Assembly (NCBI GenBank): GCA_025766275.1 | Contig: JAFKAC010000175.1 | Location: 24,506 to 88,505 of the forward strand | Direction: 5' to 3' | From: Lactarius indigo | Taxonomy: Eukaryota > Basidiomycota > Agaricomycetes > Russulales > Russulaceae | Length of the DNA stretch: 64,000 nucleotides | Notes under the pieces: model-generated | What the model saw: the letters and a program-made list of their open reading frames with translations, nothing else | Database searches by the model: none | What the model was told of the DNA's origin: nothing | Made by a program: the position numbers and the translations under genes | In this document: positions 1 to 11,557 of the stretch, piece by piece | How the letters are laid out: every line of letters starts with the position of its first letter | Numbering within the stretch: position 1 is the first letter of the stretch

Positions 1-17
1 GAGCCGATTGTCAGCTT

Positions 18-70
18 GGCTCGGCTCAAGTTGGCCCAGCTTGGCTGGCTCAGCCGATTTGAGCCGAGCC
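18..70. repeat. Perfect 12-bp inverted repeat at the left edge
   Basis: Bases 18-29 and 59-70 are exact reverse complements (arm ggctcggctcaa) separated by 29 bp, which itself contains further agcttggct and ggctcagccga variants. The segment could fold as a hairpin. It lies about 150 bp upstream of the first DUF6535 exon and could be a degenerate repeat or the edge of a mobile element cut by the window. Confidence 0.6.
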
Positions 71-215
71 ACGGCAACACTACGTGCACGATGCAGGCTA
101 ATTTACCTTTAATTGGTCTACCGCAGGCTGTCTTCAACTTCCTACCGTAACCCTCCACCCCGGGTTCGTTGTGTTGTCGAGTGGCCCCCCTCTGCAGTCC
201 TCCTCGTTACTTCAA

Positions 216-3200
216 ATGCCCTCATCCGATAGTGGTGCTCCGGCCGATGTTACGGGGCAGCAACCTGCAAATAATACACCTACGACTCCTGCAAATCTCC
301 AACATTCAACTGCCCCTCAGGCCGATCAACATCTCAACGTTAACGTTTCTGCACCACAAACTGCGGATAATTCAACGGTTCAGCGGGGTGTGTTGACCCG
401 TCCGCTTCACAAGCTGTAATCTCATTCGTATACTAGATGAGGTCCGCAAAGACTCTTCTGATGGACTGTGGTCGTTGTACCTCCGTGAGGTCGAGAAGGC
501 GGACAAGCGGTTAACTGAGAGTTGGAAAGGGGATACAGATGGAATTATCGTATTTGTGAGTCCTGCTCTAGTCCATCTTGTGCATGTTCGTCGTCTAATC
601 CAAATGTTGAAGACTGGTCTGTTCTCCGCCACCGTCGCTGCCTTCATTGTTGAGAGCTACAAGAAGTTATCTCCTGATCCCGGTGATACAACCAATGCAC
701 TCCTTACTCAACTATCTGTACAACTCTTTAACATCTCTCACGGGATACCCCTCCCGAGCGTCGCAGCGCCAAGCAGTCAATCATTCACACCGAAAGGCTC
801 TGCTATCAGGGTTAACGTGTTCTGGTTCCTCAGCTTGGTCCTCAGCTTGAATTGCGCGCTCTCCGCGACATTGATGCAACAATGGACCCGACGGTATCAG
901 GAACTGGCGCAGCGCCGCGGCGCAATACACAAGCACGGGCGAATGCGAGCATATATACTTGATGGCATTAGTAATTTCGGAATGGCCCGAGCCGTCGCGA
1001 CAATGCCCACGCTCCTGCACATATCGGTCTTTCTCTTTTTCGCCGGTCTCGTCGAGTTTCTTATCCCGATCCACAAGACCGTCGCGTACGTCACCCTCGG
1101 CTGCGTCGCGGTGTTCGCACTGGCATACACAATTTTGACGGTTTTACCAATCTTGTACCACGATTGCCCGTATGGCACACCCATGTCTGAACTCACATGG
1201 CGTATATCCCAGTTTTCCGTGTTCGCATTTTTTTGGACCGTCCTCAAGTTGGAGGGACCCCTGTCGAAATTATGGTGTTTTGACAACCGGCAAGCGAAAA
1301 GGTCTCTTGAATACCTAGTCAAGACGTATCGACAGAGGTTCTCGCAAAGCCTACGGGAGAGCGTTGAGTCCAGTGCCTATGAAGCCGAAACAAGGGTAGT
1401 CACGAAGGGACTTGAATGGACACTCAAAACTCTCCGTGATGACGAGGAGATCGAAGAGTTTACCGCACAAGTGCCAGGATTCTTCGACTCTCATGATGTC
1501 ACAGATGCGACATCGGCGCTCCTCCCCCTGATGTTCCCTCAACGACACACTGATATCACCTTCGGATCCCGTCTGTACCGTCTCCTCGAGACGTGTACGC
1601 AGGAGACGCCCCTTCCCGACAAAGAAATGCTCAAGGAACGTCTACTGGTTTGCCTGACCTGCATGTGGTATTTTGCAAAAGCGTACAATCTGCCTATACT
1701 TTCCCAGCCGTTACCATCCGTTTTCCCAAGCGCCCTCGCTAGTCTAGTGACCACTCATATTGTTCAGACCAAAAACGACCCCCATGTCCGTGTGATAGGA
1801 CGCTGTTTTTTGGCGTTGATCGTAAACAAGCTTGCAGATGACCTCGACTCGGAGCCACACACCGTTTCAATTAGCGATGGGAAGCTGGCGAACCTACCAA
1901 CTATCCTTGGCACCGAGAGGCATGACGTGGAGCGCCTGCGTAGCCGGCCCGGTGCCGTTGCAATCGCGAACATGATTTCACTCACGTTTGGTGAGGTCGG
2001 AAGCTTGGCCACAGACACGGTTCCGTCGGATGTGCTGGATGTGGTCCGGCAAACACTTGCCACCTTATCTCAAACTTTTCTGGCTCAAGAAAATGCAGAA
2101 GATCGGACAACCGCTATTATCAACGGCTCTGACGGCAAGTTTGAACGTATGCTCTTATCCCGCCTCCTTGACCTCCTCAAAACGTGCATACCATTGACCT
2201 CGCCTCTCACCCAAGAGGAGCCCCCGCGCGCACGCTGTCTGCAGATGTGTCTGAAGGGGCTGTGGTATTTTGGGCGAGCTTTCAATCAGCCCGGGAAGCC
2301 GGTGTCTTTACCCTCCTACATCTGCATCGCTTTCTCCAATCCAGAGACGATTCGTCTCGTACGAGAGGAACGTGATTTCTCCATTAGAGTGACAGGACGT
2401 TGTGCTGAGGCATTAGTCGTAAACAAGCTCGCGACCGACATCACCTCACGCACCGGTCCTGTCAGCGCCGAGGAGTTGGCATGCGTATCAGCTATCCTTG
2501 GCGCTGGGAGTCATGACGTGGAGCTTTTGCTTAGCCAACCCGATGCCGTCCCAATTGCAAACATGATTTCACTCACGTTTGGCGAGATCGACAACTTGGT
2601 CACAGACACGGTTCCGTCGGATGTGCTAGATGTGGTCCGACAAACACTCGCCATCTTCTCCCAAGCTATTCCGGTTCAAGAGAACGCAGAAGATCGGACA
2701 ATCGCTATCATCAATGGTTCTGACGGGAAGTTTGAGCACATGCTCCTATCCCGCCTCCTTGAACTCCTCAAAACGTGCATACCATTGACCCCGTCTCTCA
2801 CACAAGAGGAGCGCACGATCTGTCTGCGGATGTGCCTGAAGGGCTTGTGGCACTTTGGACGAGCGTTCAATCAGCCTGGGAAATCACTGGGAGTGCCTTT
2901 GGCGTCCGACATCTGCATCGCTTTCTCCAATCCAAAGATGACCCCTCTCATACGCGAGGAACGTGACTTCTCTGTCAGGGTGATAGGACGTTGTGCTGGG
3001 GCGTTGGCCGTAAACAAGCTCGCGACTGACATTATCATACGCGCCGGTCCGGTCCGCGCTGAGGAGCAGGCATGCTTATCAGCTATCCTTGGCACTAAAA
3101 GCCATGACGTGAAGCCTTTGCTCAGCCATCTGGATGCGATCAAATTTACGAATATAGTTTTCCTCGCGTTGGACAATGTCAGCCCCTTCCGCTCTGACGG

Positions 3201-5858
3201 AGTGCCATTGGATGTGCTGGACGTGACCAAACAGACGTTCAGTATCCTCACTCAGGCCCTTCCAGATGAACTGAATACCAAGATGCAGCTAGATCCGACA
3301 AGTATTCTGACGGGTGTTTCCGGCGGTCAGTATGGACTCATATTCTGATCCCGTCTAAGAGGTTTAAATGTGCACATCAGGGACTTCGTATCACACGGCT
3401 GAAATGTACAACAACTTTTCACGCGTGTGTCTGAAGAACCTGTGGAGTTTTACAAGAACATACAATGGACCCACCGGGAGCTCGTTGCCATTGCCACCTT
3501 ACGTCTGCATCGCGTTCGCTAATCCAGAGATGGCTCGTCGTATACGCCCGGAAGGTGACCTCGCCGCCCGTGAGATAGGACGTTGTGTTGGGGCATTGGT
3601 CGTAAACAAGCTCGCGACCGACATCACCTCACGCACCGGTCCTGTCAGCGCCGAGGAGTTGGCATGCGTATCAGCTATCCTTGGCGCTGGGAGTCATGAC
3701 GTGGAGCTTTTGCTTAGCCAACCCGATGCCGTCCCAATTGCAAACATGATTTCACTCACGTTTGGCGAGATCGACAACTTGGTCACAGACACGGTTCCGT
3801 CGGATGTGCTAGATGTGGTCCGACAAACACTCGCTATCTTCTCCCAAGCTATTCTGGTTCAAGAGAACGCAGAAGATCGGACAATCGCTATCATCAATGG
3901 TTCTGACGGGAAGTTTGAGCACATGCTCCTATCCCGCCTCCTTGAACTCCTCAAAACGTGCATACCATTGACCCCGTCTCTCACACAAGAGGAGCGCACG
4001 ATCTGTCTGCGGATGTGCCTGAAGGGCTTGTGGCACTTTGGACGAGCGTTCAATCAGCCTGGGAAATCACTGGGAGTGCCTTTGGCGTCCGACATCTGCA
4101 TCGCTTTCTCCAATCCAAAGATGACCCCTCTCATACGCGAGGAACGTGACTTCTCTGTCAGGGTGATAGGACGTTGTGCTGGGGCGTTGGCCGTAAACAA
4201 GCTCGCGACTGACATTATCATACGCGCCGGTCCGGTCCGCGCTGAGGAGCAGGCATGCTTATCAGCTATCCTTGGCACTAAAAGCCATGACGTGAAGCCT
4301 TTGCTCAGCCATCTGGATGCGATCAAATTTACGAATATAGTTTTCCTCGCGTTGGACAATGTCAGCCCCTTCCGCTCTGACGGAGTGCCATTGGATGTGC
4401 TGGACGTGACCAAACAGACGTTCAGTATCCTCACTCAGGCCCTTCCAGATGAACTGAATACCAAGATGCAGCTAGATCCGACAAGTATTCTGACGGGTGT
4501 TTCCGGCGGTCAGTATGGACTCATATTCTGATCCCGTCTAAGAGGTTTAAATGTGCACATCAGGGACTTCGTATCACACGGCTGAAATGTACAACAACTT
4601 TTCACGCGTGTGTCTGAAGAACCTGTGGAGTTTTACAAGAACATACAATGGACCCACCGGGAGCTCGTTGCCATTGCCACCTTACGTCTGCATCGCGTTC
4701 GCTAATCCAGAGATGGCTCGTCGTATACGCCCGGAAGGTGACCTCGCCGCCCGTGAGATAGGACGTTGTGTTGGGGCATTGGTCGTAAACAAGCTCGCGA
4801 CCGACATCACCTCACGCACCGGTCCTGTCAGCGCCGAGGAGTTGGCATGTGTATCGGCCGTCCTTGGTGTTGGGAGTCATGACGTGAGACTTTGCCTTCG
4901 CCGGCCTGGCACTGTCGAGCTTGTGAACATGGCTTTCCTCGCGTTGGGCGATGTCAGCTCCTTAAAACCCAGCAAAGTGCCGCGCGACGTGCGCGATGTG
5001 CTCCAACAGACGCTTGGCACCCTCACTCAAGCTCTTCCGGCTGAAGAGAACGTTGATCTACAGGTAGATCAGATGGACGCCCACATCGACGCTTCTAACA
5101 ACAATTTCGAACGCACCGTAGTATCCCGCCTCCACAGCCTCCTCAAGACGTGTACATCAGGCGCCTCGCCCCTTACGGAAGAAGTGCGCAGGAGCTGTCT
5201 GCGGGTTTCTCTGAAGAGCCTCTGGCGTTGTGGCAAAGCGCACCATCAACTCGATACTTCCGATCCGTTGCCGTCTTATTTCCCTCTCACCCTTGCGAGT
5301 CCAAATATTATTGTTTACCTTCGGACCGAACAAGATCCCGTTGCCCGGATGCTCGGATGCTGCTTTGGAGCCTTGATCGCAAGTAAACTCGTGGACGATC
5401 TCGGGTCACCCACTTCCCTTGGTGGCTATGTCCAAGGCGCGGAACTGGCATGCATATTAGCTATCCTTGGTATAGAGAAACGTGGAGATTCACCGTTACC
5501 TTTACCCCACCTGCTCCACTTTATCAATTTCTGGAATGTCGTTTCCCTCATGTCAGGCGAGAGCGACCTCTCGTTCACCGCGGCTGGAATACCGGCAGAC
5601 ATGTTGGACATAGCCCAAGACACACTGCACATCCTCGCAGACCATCTTTCCGAAAGTATGTCCGTATTCGAGGGCTTGCCCATGGACCAGCGGCAGTTGC
5701 CGCAGGAAATCTATTCCGGAGTTGTGAACGCGCTGCGCTCCGATCAGCCTAACGACCAAACGATGGAGACAATAGACCAACTGCGGCAGATATTGGAAAC
5801 ATTACCATCCACGGAGGAGAGGATACAAAATACATCAATGCAGAATCTCGGACCTTGA
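216..5858 (+). CDS. DUF6535-family membrane protein with about seven C-terminal repeats
   Basis: Function is unknown. The N-terminal third is the DUF6535 membrane region, with hydrophobic stretches near nt 815-870, 1015-1060 and 1085-1160 and the RRYQELAQRR motif after the first. It is followed by about seven repeats of roughly 200 residues (starting near nt 1560, 2140, 2735, 3381, 3920, 4564 and 5110). Each repeat has LL-TC, CLK-LW-F/C, CIAFSNPE-like, GRC-ALVVNKLA and SAILG-SHDV blocks. Three long open frames look like three genes, but introns at 388-436, 556-612, 3326-3380 and 4509-4563 join them in phase into 1809 codons including stop. Intron 556-612 sits where the paralogues at 27230-27279 and 40020-40074 have theirs. 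The other three fall in sequence that is coding in sister copies. The start at 216 is the first ATG of the upstream frame. If those introns are not spliced, the locus is a pseudogene with a 5' frameshift and two nonsense lesions. Family assignment is firm; intactness is not. Confidence 0.68.
2416..4848 (+). repeat. 1183-bp tandem duplication inside the DUF6535 gene
   Basis: Bases 2416 to about 3666 recur at about 3599 to 4849 with a period of 1183 bp, so two full units lie side by side followed by the first ~66 bp of a third. I noticed only two differences, both C in the first copy and T in the second (2652/3835, silent; 2672/3855, Pro to Leu). Each unit holds about two protein repeats plus the 55-bp candidate intron, so the event adds protein repeats in frame once splicing is allowed. 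The near identity points to a very recent duplication or to gene conversion. Confidence 0.93.
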
Positions 5859-6163
5859 CCTGGAATTTGTTAGGGGACAGCATAGTTTAGCAACTCTGCG
5901 AGAATAAGCGATCACCAGGTGCTTGCTATCGGTCTTACGCTAGAAGTCGTGTAGAAGTCTCGTTTTTATATAGTTATATCCACAAGTCGCCAACTTTGTT
6001 GAAGGCGCGGTCACACAGTGATAGCGGTTCAAAAAACCCCACTCTCCTCGCTTCAACTGTTTGAGGGCATTGGTGGTTATTAGGTAATCTAAGGATTCGG
6101 GTTCAGGCCATGACACAAGCCTGAGCATGCCACTACAGTAAGGTTTGTCTGGCCAGACTCTGA

Positions 6164-7075
6164 ATGGAGGACGATTATTATTTGATAGATTCGATTCTTT
6201 CAGAAAATCAGGTACATCTCTGTCTCTGCCCAGGCATGCGCACGAGCATATCCACCTTTTGCACAGAAAATACAATGTACCTTCAAGGTCGATATTCCTG
6301 ACATGGGTCATCTCGAAGGCGGCCATGAGCGCGACGTACGCATTGAGGGTGTGGAACGTGTAGCTTTCCTCCCTCACTGCTCTTGATAGATCAAGGCCCA
6401 AAGCAAGATCCAATTGCCGCTATGGCTTGCTTTTATCCTCATATACTCGTGAGTGTGTGTCTGCTTGCCTTGGCCACCAAACAGACGGATTCATCTTGCA
6501 GCGATTACGTGGATTTCGCCGTCCCTACTCCATTCAGCTCGCGCGTACGAAATGCGCTCAACGCAGAAGCCAAGAGCGTCAGGCTCTCAGCGCTAGTGGG
6601 CGCAGGTGGACATTGGTACGGCTTTGGGAAGATTATCATGCGACTGTGAGTTGATCCGTCTACGCGCCGGTCCCACTTCTCATGTTTCCGCGGCAGCCTC
6701 GACGACACACAAGCCAATGAGATGTCAGACTTGCTCACAAAGGCACGTTTCGACATGTTCCTGTATACGCGAGGTCCCGATCACATGTATTTTTTTTTTG
6801 TTCTTTCAGACTTTTCGAGATCGTCTAGCCGAAGTGATTGACCAGGCGCAGCATTTCGCCGCTCTTGGCCCCGCGGGAGGGGGTGGTCAGTCGGGTGACT
6901 CTGCGCTTGCATTTAGGGAGGGCCTCGAGGTAACCGAGAGAGAGCGTGAGTCCCGGTCGTTCCCACTGCAGGCTACAACGTTTGTTGAACACTATGAAAA
7001 GTATTCTCACTCGCGCAGGAAAGCGCAAAGAAGACCAAACAGTGGTATGAGTCTACGGATAGGTTACGACGATGA
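6164..7075 (+). CDS. PSF3: GINS complex subunit Psf3
   Basis: Psf3 is one of four subunits of the nuclear GINS complex, which with Cdc45 and Mcm2-7 forms the replicative helicase. Seven exons (6164-6211, 6267-6335, 6390-6448, 6502-6645, 6697-6742, 6810-6945, 7002-7075) join into 191 residues, the normal size for the family. The N-terminus shows DYYLIDSIL, then QLPLWLA and the Psf3 hallmark PFSSRVRNALNAE, followed by GGHWYGFGK, FRDRLAEVIDQAQHFA and the C-terminal KKTKQWYESTDRLRR. The fifth intron (6743-6809) begins with GC rather than GT, and phase leaves no GT alternative. The gene converges on PKR1 with only 40 bp between stop codons. No long open frame marks it, so it is easy to miss. Confidence 0.93.
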
Positions 7076-7115
7076 AGGCGCATCTCCGAAACGTCCCGCA
7101 TCTGCGAAGGGGCCG

Positions 7116-7474
7116 TCAGAGCGTCTTCCTCGTCTCGGAGCTTGGTGACGATGACGTATGAGCTGCCAGTTCCGTCTTTTGTAATTCGTTGACGAACCTG
7201 TAATCGCTCCCGGTTGTAATTTACAAAACCCCGATGACAGCACCCGAACTTACCATTTGATGCTCACCCATAGAGCCAGTTCGATCAGAAGCAGCGCAAT
7301 CGGATGGACGCTACCCCCGGATACAACGATAAGTGAAACCAATGTCAACGCCAGCAATGCCAGCACGCCATCAACGAGGAGTAGAAAGGTCGGAGTTAGA
7401 GACGAGCCTGGCGTAAGGACTGCGGAAAGGAAGTCATTGTCTGACGTGTCCTCTCCTGGTCCGGGCTCGACCAT
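7116..7474 (-). CDS. PKR1: V-ATPase assembly factor Pkr1
   Basis: Pkr1 is a small ER membrane protein that helps assemble the V0 sector of the vacuolar H+-ATPase. Two exons (7254-7474, 7116-7197) give 100 residues. Visible are the FLSAVLTPGSSLTPTFL entry motif, two adjacent hydrophobic spans (about residues 30-48 and 55-72) split by a short GGSVHP turn, and WVSIKWFVNEL after the second span, as in known Pkr1 proteins. The tail is short, polar and Ser-rich. The start is the ATG before VEPGPG; no in-frame ATG improves on it. It converges with PSF3. I am confident of the family because the TPG-TPTL and LW-S--W blocks are diagnostic. Confidence 0.85.
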
Positions 7475-7784
7475 GATGGATAGACTAACCAACTGCACCT
7501 GCCAGTGCAAAGTTCGGCAGAGTTCGGAGAATACGGCCCGATCATACAGTCAAGTATCGCCAAGAGCCTGACTCGGAGACTGCCAGTGTGCGTAGCAACA
7601 CCTATCAATCTTCCTAAGTTGGGATTATCATATATTTAGAAGTGCGCACATAAATGTAAAACTAAAAGCTTGTAAGAAAACTATTGACTAGGTCAAGTCC
7701 ATGGAAGAAGTCAGTGATATAGTGTATAATACGTGTGGTCTAAGTTTAATGCAAAAATCGCGAGTCCTTCGGAAAAACAAAAGA

Positions 7785-10200
7785 TCATACAGCCACGACG
7801 GCAGCGCGCATAGGGCCAGGATCGTATGCGGGTGGTGCATCGCCCAGTACACTCTCGTGTCCAGACACCAGGCGCTCGTACGCCAGCGTCCGCTGGAGCA
7901 CGTCGCTCGGCACTTCCCCAAACTCTACGGGTGACATCAAACAGTCGATCCTAGGCGTGTTGCCTTCGCGTGCACGACGCTCGCGCTCGGCGACACACGG
8001 ACACGCGGGGGACTGTGACGCTTGCATGGCGCTCTCGTCGAGCGTCTCGGAGTAGCGCGGCAGCGTGGTGTACTCCGTACGTGCGTAGCACTGTCCGGGT
8101 TCCGGTCAGCTGAGGGATTTGGGGCGAGCGCGGAGGGGAGGAGGAACGTACAGAGAGGATGTGCACGGGCGTGCGCACGACGACCTCGAAGAGCCTTCGC
8201 TTGTTCGTCTTGGGATCCACAGGTGGGCCGTCGCCACGTGTGAGACGCATCGTGAAGCGAAGAACGTGGGAGACGTGGATCGTGCTATCCCGACTTCTGC
8301 TTGTCGGGTGGAGCACGTTGCAGTCAGCCGGGAGGTGCAGGTTCGCATTAATGGGCCATGGGCCCGGCCCCAAGAATTGCGAGACTACTGTCGACGGGTT
8401 ACCCTGGCGCCGGAGAGTAGAGAGCGGGGATTTCTCGTAGGCAAGTGGATCGTCTTGGTTCAGTGGAAGTAGTGGTTTTGTGTCGTCGCTACACTGCAGA
8501 TTGAGGAGTTTATGCACGTTGGTGACAGTACGAGTCATGTTCATCCCGCTAACATAGCTATCGATACGTTCTAAAAACGGGAATGGAATGTTTCAAAAAG
8601 GAGCGACTCGCCCAATGCAAAGGAATTGCTTACCTTCAAGGTCTACGGCAAGTTTATACATCTGGATCTTGGCTAACGGCATGAATGACATCTTGACGTT
8701 AAAGGACGAGCCAACAGTGAAAACCTTTCCAGAAATGTGGAAGAGGTACTGCAACTGATCGTCCCAAGGTCTCTCAATCAGGACGTCACCTGTCGTCTCA
8801 ACGTCCGATTCGGCGGGGATAGACACGACTTGCACCTCGCGAGTGGCGGAGAGCTTTGACGTGAACACGCCTGGTCGCCGAGCCTTGGCCACAAGCTTCC
8901 ACTTGATGGAACCGCCATCACAGTCCAAAGATGTCGGCATGTGTGATGGAATCTCGAAGGAAATTGGGAATGTATATGTTCCTGAACTTGACAGTCAGAA
9001 GATGGTCGACCCAGATTCGAGATAAGCCACGGACCTTTCCTGAACTCCTGCCATCCATCTCCCACCTCCTTGTGCTCCTCCTCTAGTCCGAAAGCCTCAC
9101 CCACCCTATTGAGAGCATGGTGAGAGAAGAAAGAATGCCGTTTTGTGTTATTCTTCTCCCGGCCGCGTTCCCGACCAGTTGGCTGCGGACTTTCCGAGCG
9201 ACTCTCAACCGGAGAATCCGGTTGGGAACTTCGTCCAAAAATGGAACCAAGGCTCAAGGAAGCATGTGACCGATGACTCTTCCCGTTTGGGGTGTCTGTC
9301 CCCGTCGGAGTATTGCGGCTCCGACGGCTCGAGGAGCGCGACGGAGTCTGGCTCTCTTCTAGGCTCACTGCGCGGGAATGTTCGAGACGTGGAATATCTA
9401 TCAAAAACTAGTTCAGCGATAAAGGAGGAAGAGGCGGTGAGAGAATGCGTACGTGCGGGCGCTGGGGTCTCCACCGTCGGGGATGAAGAAGATGAGGAAG
9501 TAGGGGATGAGGTAAAGTGGGATGAGGTAGGCGTATGTACCGTCCCCGCGTCTTCTTCTGTTGTCGGGGGAAACGAAAGTGGCGATGGTGCGGGTGGACG
9601 GTTATGATGCGCCACCGGATCACGCTGGAATACGAGGTGATCTGCGCTGGATCGTCTCCGGACACGCCTTCCTCGCTGACCGGTCTCATCGGAGACATGG
9701 ACAGGAGCGGGGGCAGTAAGGGCACGCTCTATTGTTGGAAATGGTGGGGGCGGGGGCGGAAATGGGGGTGGAGACTGATAATGTTCGCTTTCATTTGCGT
9801 AGTGAGAGACGCCAGGGTCTACAGACAAAGACCGCCTGTTTGAGGGGGAAGGCGCAGCATGGAAGAAGACTTGTGTGGCGCTATAGATCTTGCGCGTCTC
9901 CGAGGTGCCCATACCTGGATTGGGCTCAGAAGGACAGTCGTTGCTAAGACAAGGGACGGACGTACCCTCAGACCAAGAGGCATGAGATATTGCTTGCAAC
10001 TCGACTTGGATGCTCGAAATCCTGGTAGCTTTGGAGAGATCCAAGGCCAGGAGACCTCTGATCATAGACGGGGGAGAGGCGCCTCCACCCAGCGGGGACT
10101 GTACTCCTGCGACATCGACGGTACGAAGGATGACCACAGGTTCAGTAAGGGTGATCGTCAGGGAGTTTTTCGACGGAGTTGGTTGGGTCTGAGTCAACAT
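7785..10200 (-). CDS. Alpha-arrestin (ART/Rod-type) adaptor with C-terminal PPxY
   Basis: Alpha-arrestins recruit Rsp5/Nedd4-type ubiquitin ligases to plasma-membrane transporters to drive endocytosis. Five exons (9453-10200, 9035-9397, 8634-8981, 8152-8570, 7785-8090) join into 727 residues. The arrestin-N part starts with SLTITLTEPVVIL and GLLALDLSKATRISSIQVEL. It is interrupted by a long disordered Ser/Pro-rich insert with a polyproline run (nt about 9690-9750). The fold resumes with TYTFPISFEIPSHMP, SIKWKLVAKARRPG and the arrestin-C region ending near FEVVVRTPVHILS. The last exon carries PPAYDP, a PPxY WW-domain ligand, 14 residues from the stop. The large insert is common in fungal members. 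The specific yeast orthologue (Rod1/Rog3, Aly or Art) cannot be fixed by eye. Confidence 0.85.
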
Positions 10201-10410
10201 GGTCGCCCTTTGCAGGAGCAACTGAGATGGGCTAGCGGTTTACGAAGTTGAGGGCGATTCGAAAAAGTAAAAGGCATCCCTGTTATTTGAGAAGGAGCAA
10301 ACCGGGCGGGATTCGGAGAAGTGATAGAATGACTTAAGCTCATCAAACCCTTTTACGCTTCGGGCGACCACGGAATCAACATGAACCCGGCGACCGAAGA
10401 GTGACTAATT

Positions 10411-11449
10411 TCATTGCCACGTATAGCTCACCCCTGGTCGGTCAGTGAATACTCGACCTTTTCCGTCAATTCGCTTCCAAAGCAGAACAACATCATCTCC
10501 GTCATCACCTCGGGCTGTTTCTCGTAAACGCAGGGTGTGTGTCAGCGATCCCGGTTGTGAGGGAGAGGTGTCCTCTTCGTCGAATGAGTATGTGAAGCCA
10601 TCACAGGCACAAATGGTGAACATACTGGACTCGAACGTACCAACCCATTCGAAATAACGATCGACGAGACAGCCCACGCGATATGGCGGGTCACTCTGGC
10701 CTCCTAGCTCCACTTCTGGAGCGTGAACGGATGGCCTCAAGACTGGGAGGCTCAAGGAGTCTAGTTTCGAATCCATGAGCACGAGGGACACGCGAGGTCT
10801 GAGAGCCCGTCGGATTTTTGTACATGAGAGCTCGAAACAACACACATACTGGGACTCGTGTTCGGACAAAGACTTCAAAGTAGTGAGGGCGTGTGCGATC
10901 ACGGATAGATAGGACGCGACGTTGTGGCTGTTCAATCGCATCAGTACGGGCCTCGAAGCTGAGTGACCGCAATTACGGGCCAGAGCTTCCATCACCATCA
11001 AGAAAATAAGACGACAATTCGTGAAGGAGTACGAGGCACGGTGAGGATATTTCTAGCTGGGACGGTGCCCTTTCAGGACGCGCGACCCGGAGCATCGAGA
11101 GTGCCAGCGAGGCATGAGCCGGAGTGGGGGGGTAGCTAAGTGCAGGCGCTCAGCTCGTACACAGGGGAGAGGTATGAACCGAGAATACAGACAAGACCTC
11201 CACGCGGGATAAGACTTGGTATACGGCACCGAATCCCCCACATTCGTTCAACCAATCGTCGTTCAGGTCACGGAGGGCTGCGACAAAGTTGTCCCGGGAT
11301 GGTGTCAAGAGGACGGCGCGTGTCCCTGGGCGGTTCGCGAGGTGGGTTAGGCAGAGATGTATGGGGGCCGAGGCATGATACTGCCCCTTGAGAAGCAGTG
11401 TCGTAAATTCAGGCAATGCGGGACTGGGGAGTGGAAATAAGGTGGTCAT
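10411..11449 (-). CDS. Conserved hypothetical, possibly RecA-like
   Basis: I do not recognise a named family. Exons 10411-10958 and 10996-11135 join in phase. Upstream, 11209-11449 reads MTTLFPLPSPALPEF, then RAVLLTPSRDNFVAALRDLNDDWL and ends at YQVLSRVE; the next exon begins with PPTPAHASLALSML and CLVLLHELSSYFLDG. The hydrophobic strand plus LLHELSS resembles a Walker-B strand of RecA/Rad51-paralogue folds, but there is no clear P-loop. The C-terminal half has VDRYFEWVGTFESSMF. The junction between first and second exons is out of phase by one base and abuts a run of seven G (11126-11132 on the plus strand), so there may be a homopolymer sequencing error or a real frameshift. The start is chosen at 11449, which leaves 108 bp to the divergent MDM10 start. 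Confidence 0.5.
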
Positions 11450-11557
11450 GACGCCCTTCCGTGTGATCGCCGCTCCGTCGCAGAGAGACGCCTCGGGATC
11501 GACTTGACCCGCGAGCTCCGCTGCACCCACCACGGCCAAACAGTTCATCACACCCGC

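Noticed and set aside
3368..4531. Separate gene starting MCTSGTSYHT
   Set aside because: It and the next frame (4551-5858) start inside repeat units and lack the N-terminal membrane part. They join in phase to the upstream frame if 55-nt introns are removed, so they are parts of one locus.
5940..6413. 157-codon frame on the minus strand
   Set aside because: It is antisense to the first exons of PSF3, which have strong protein-level support, and shows no family resemblance.
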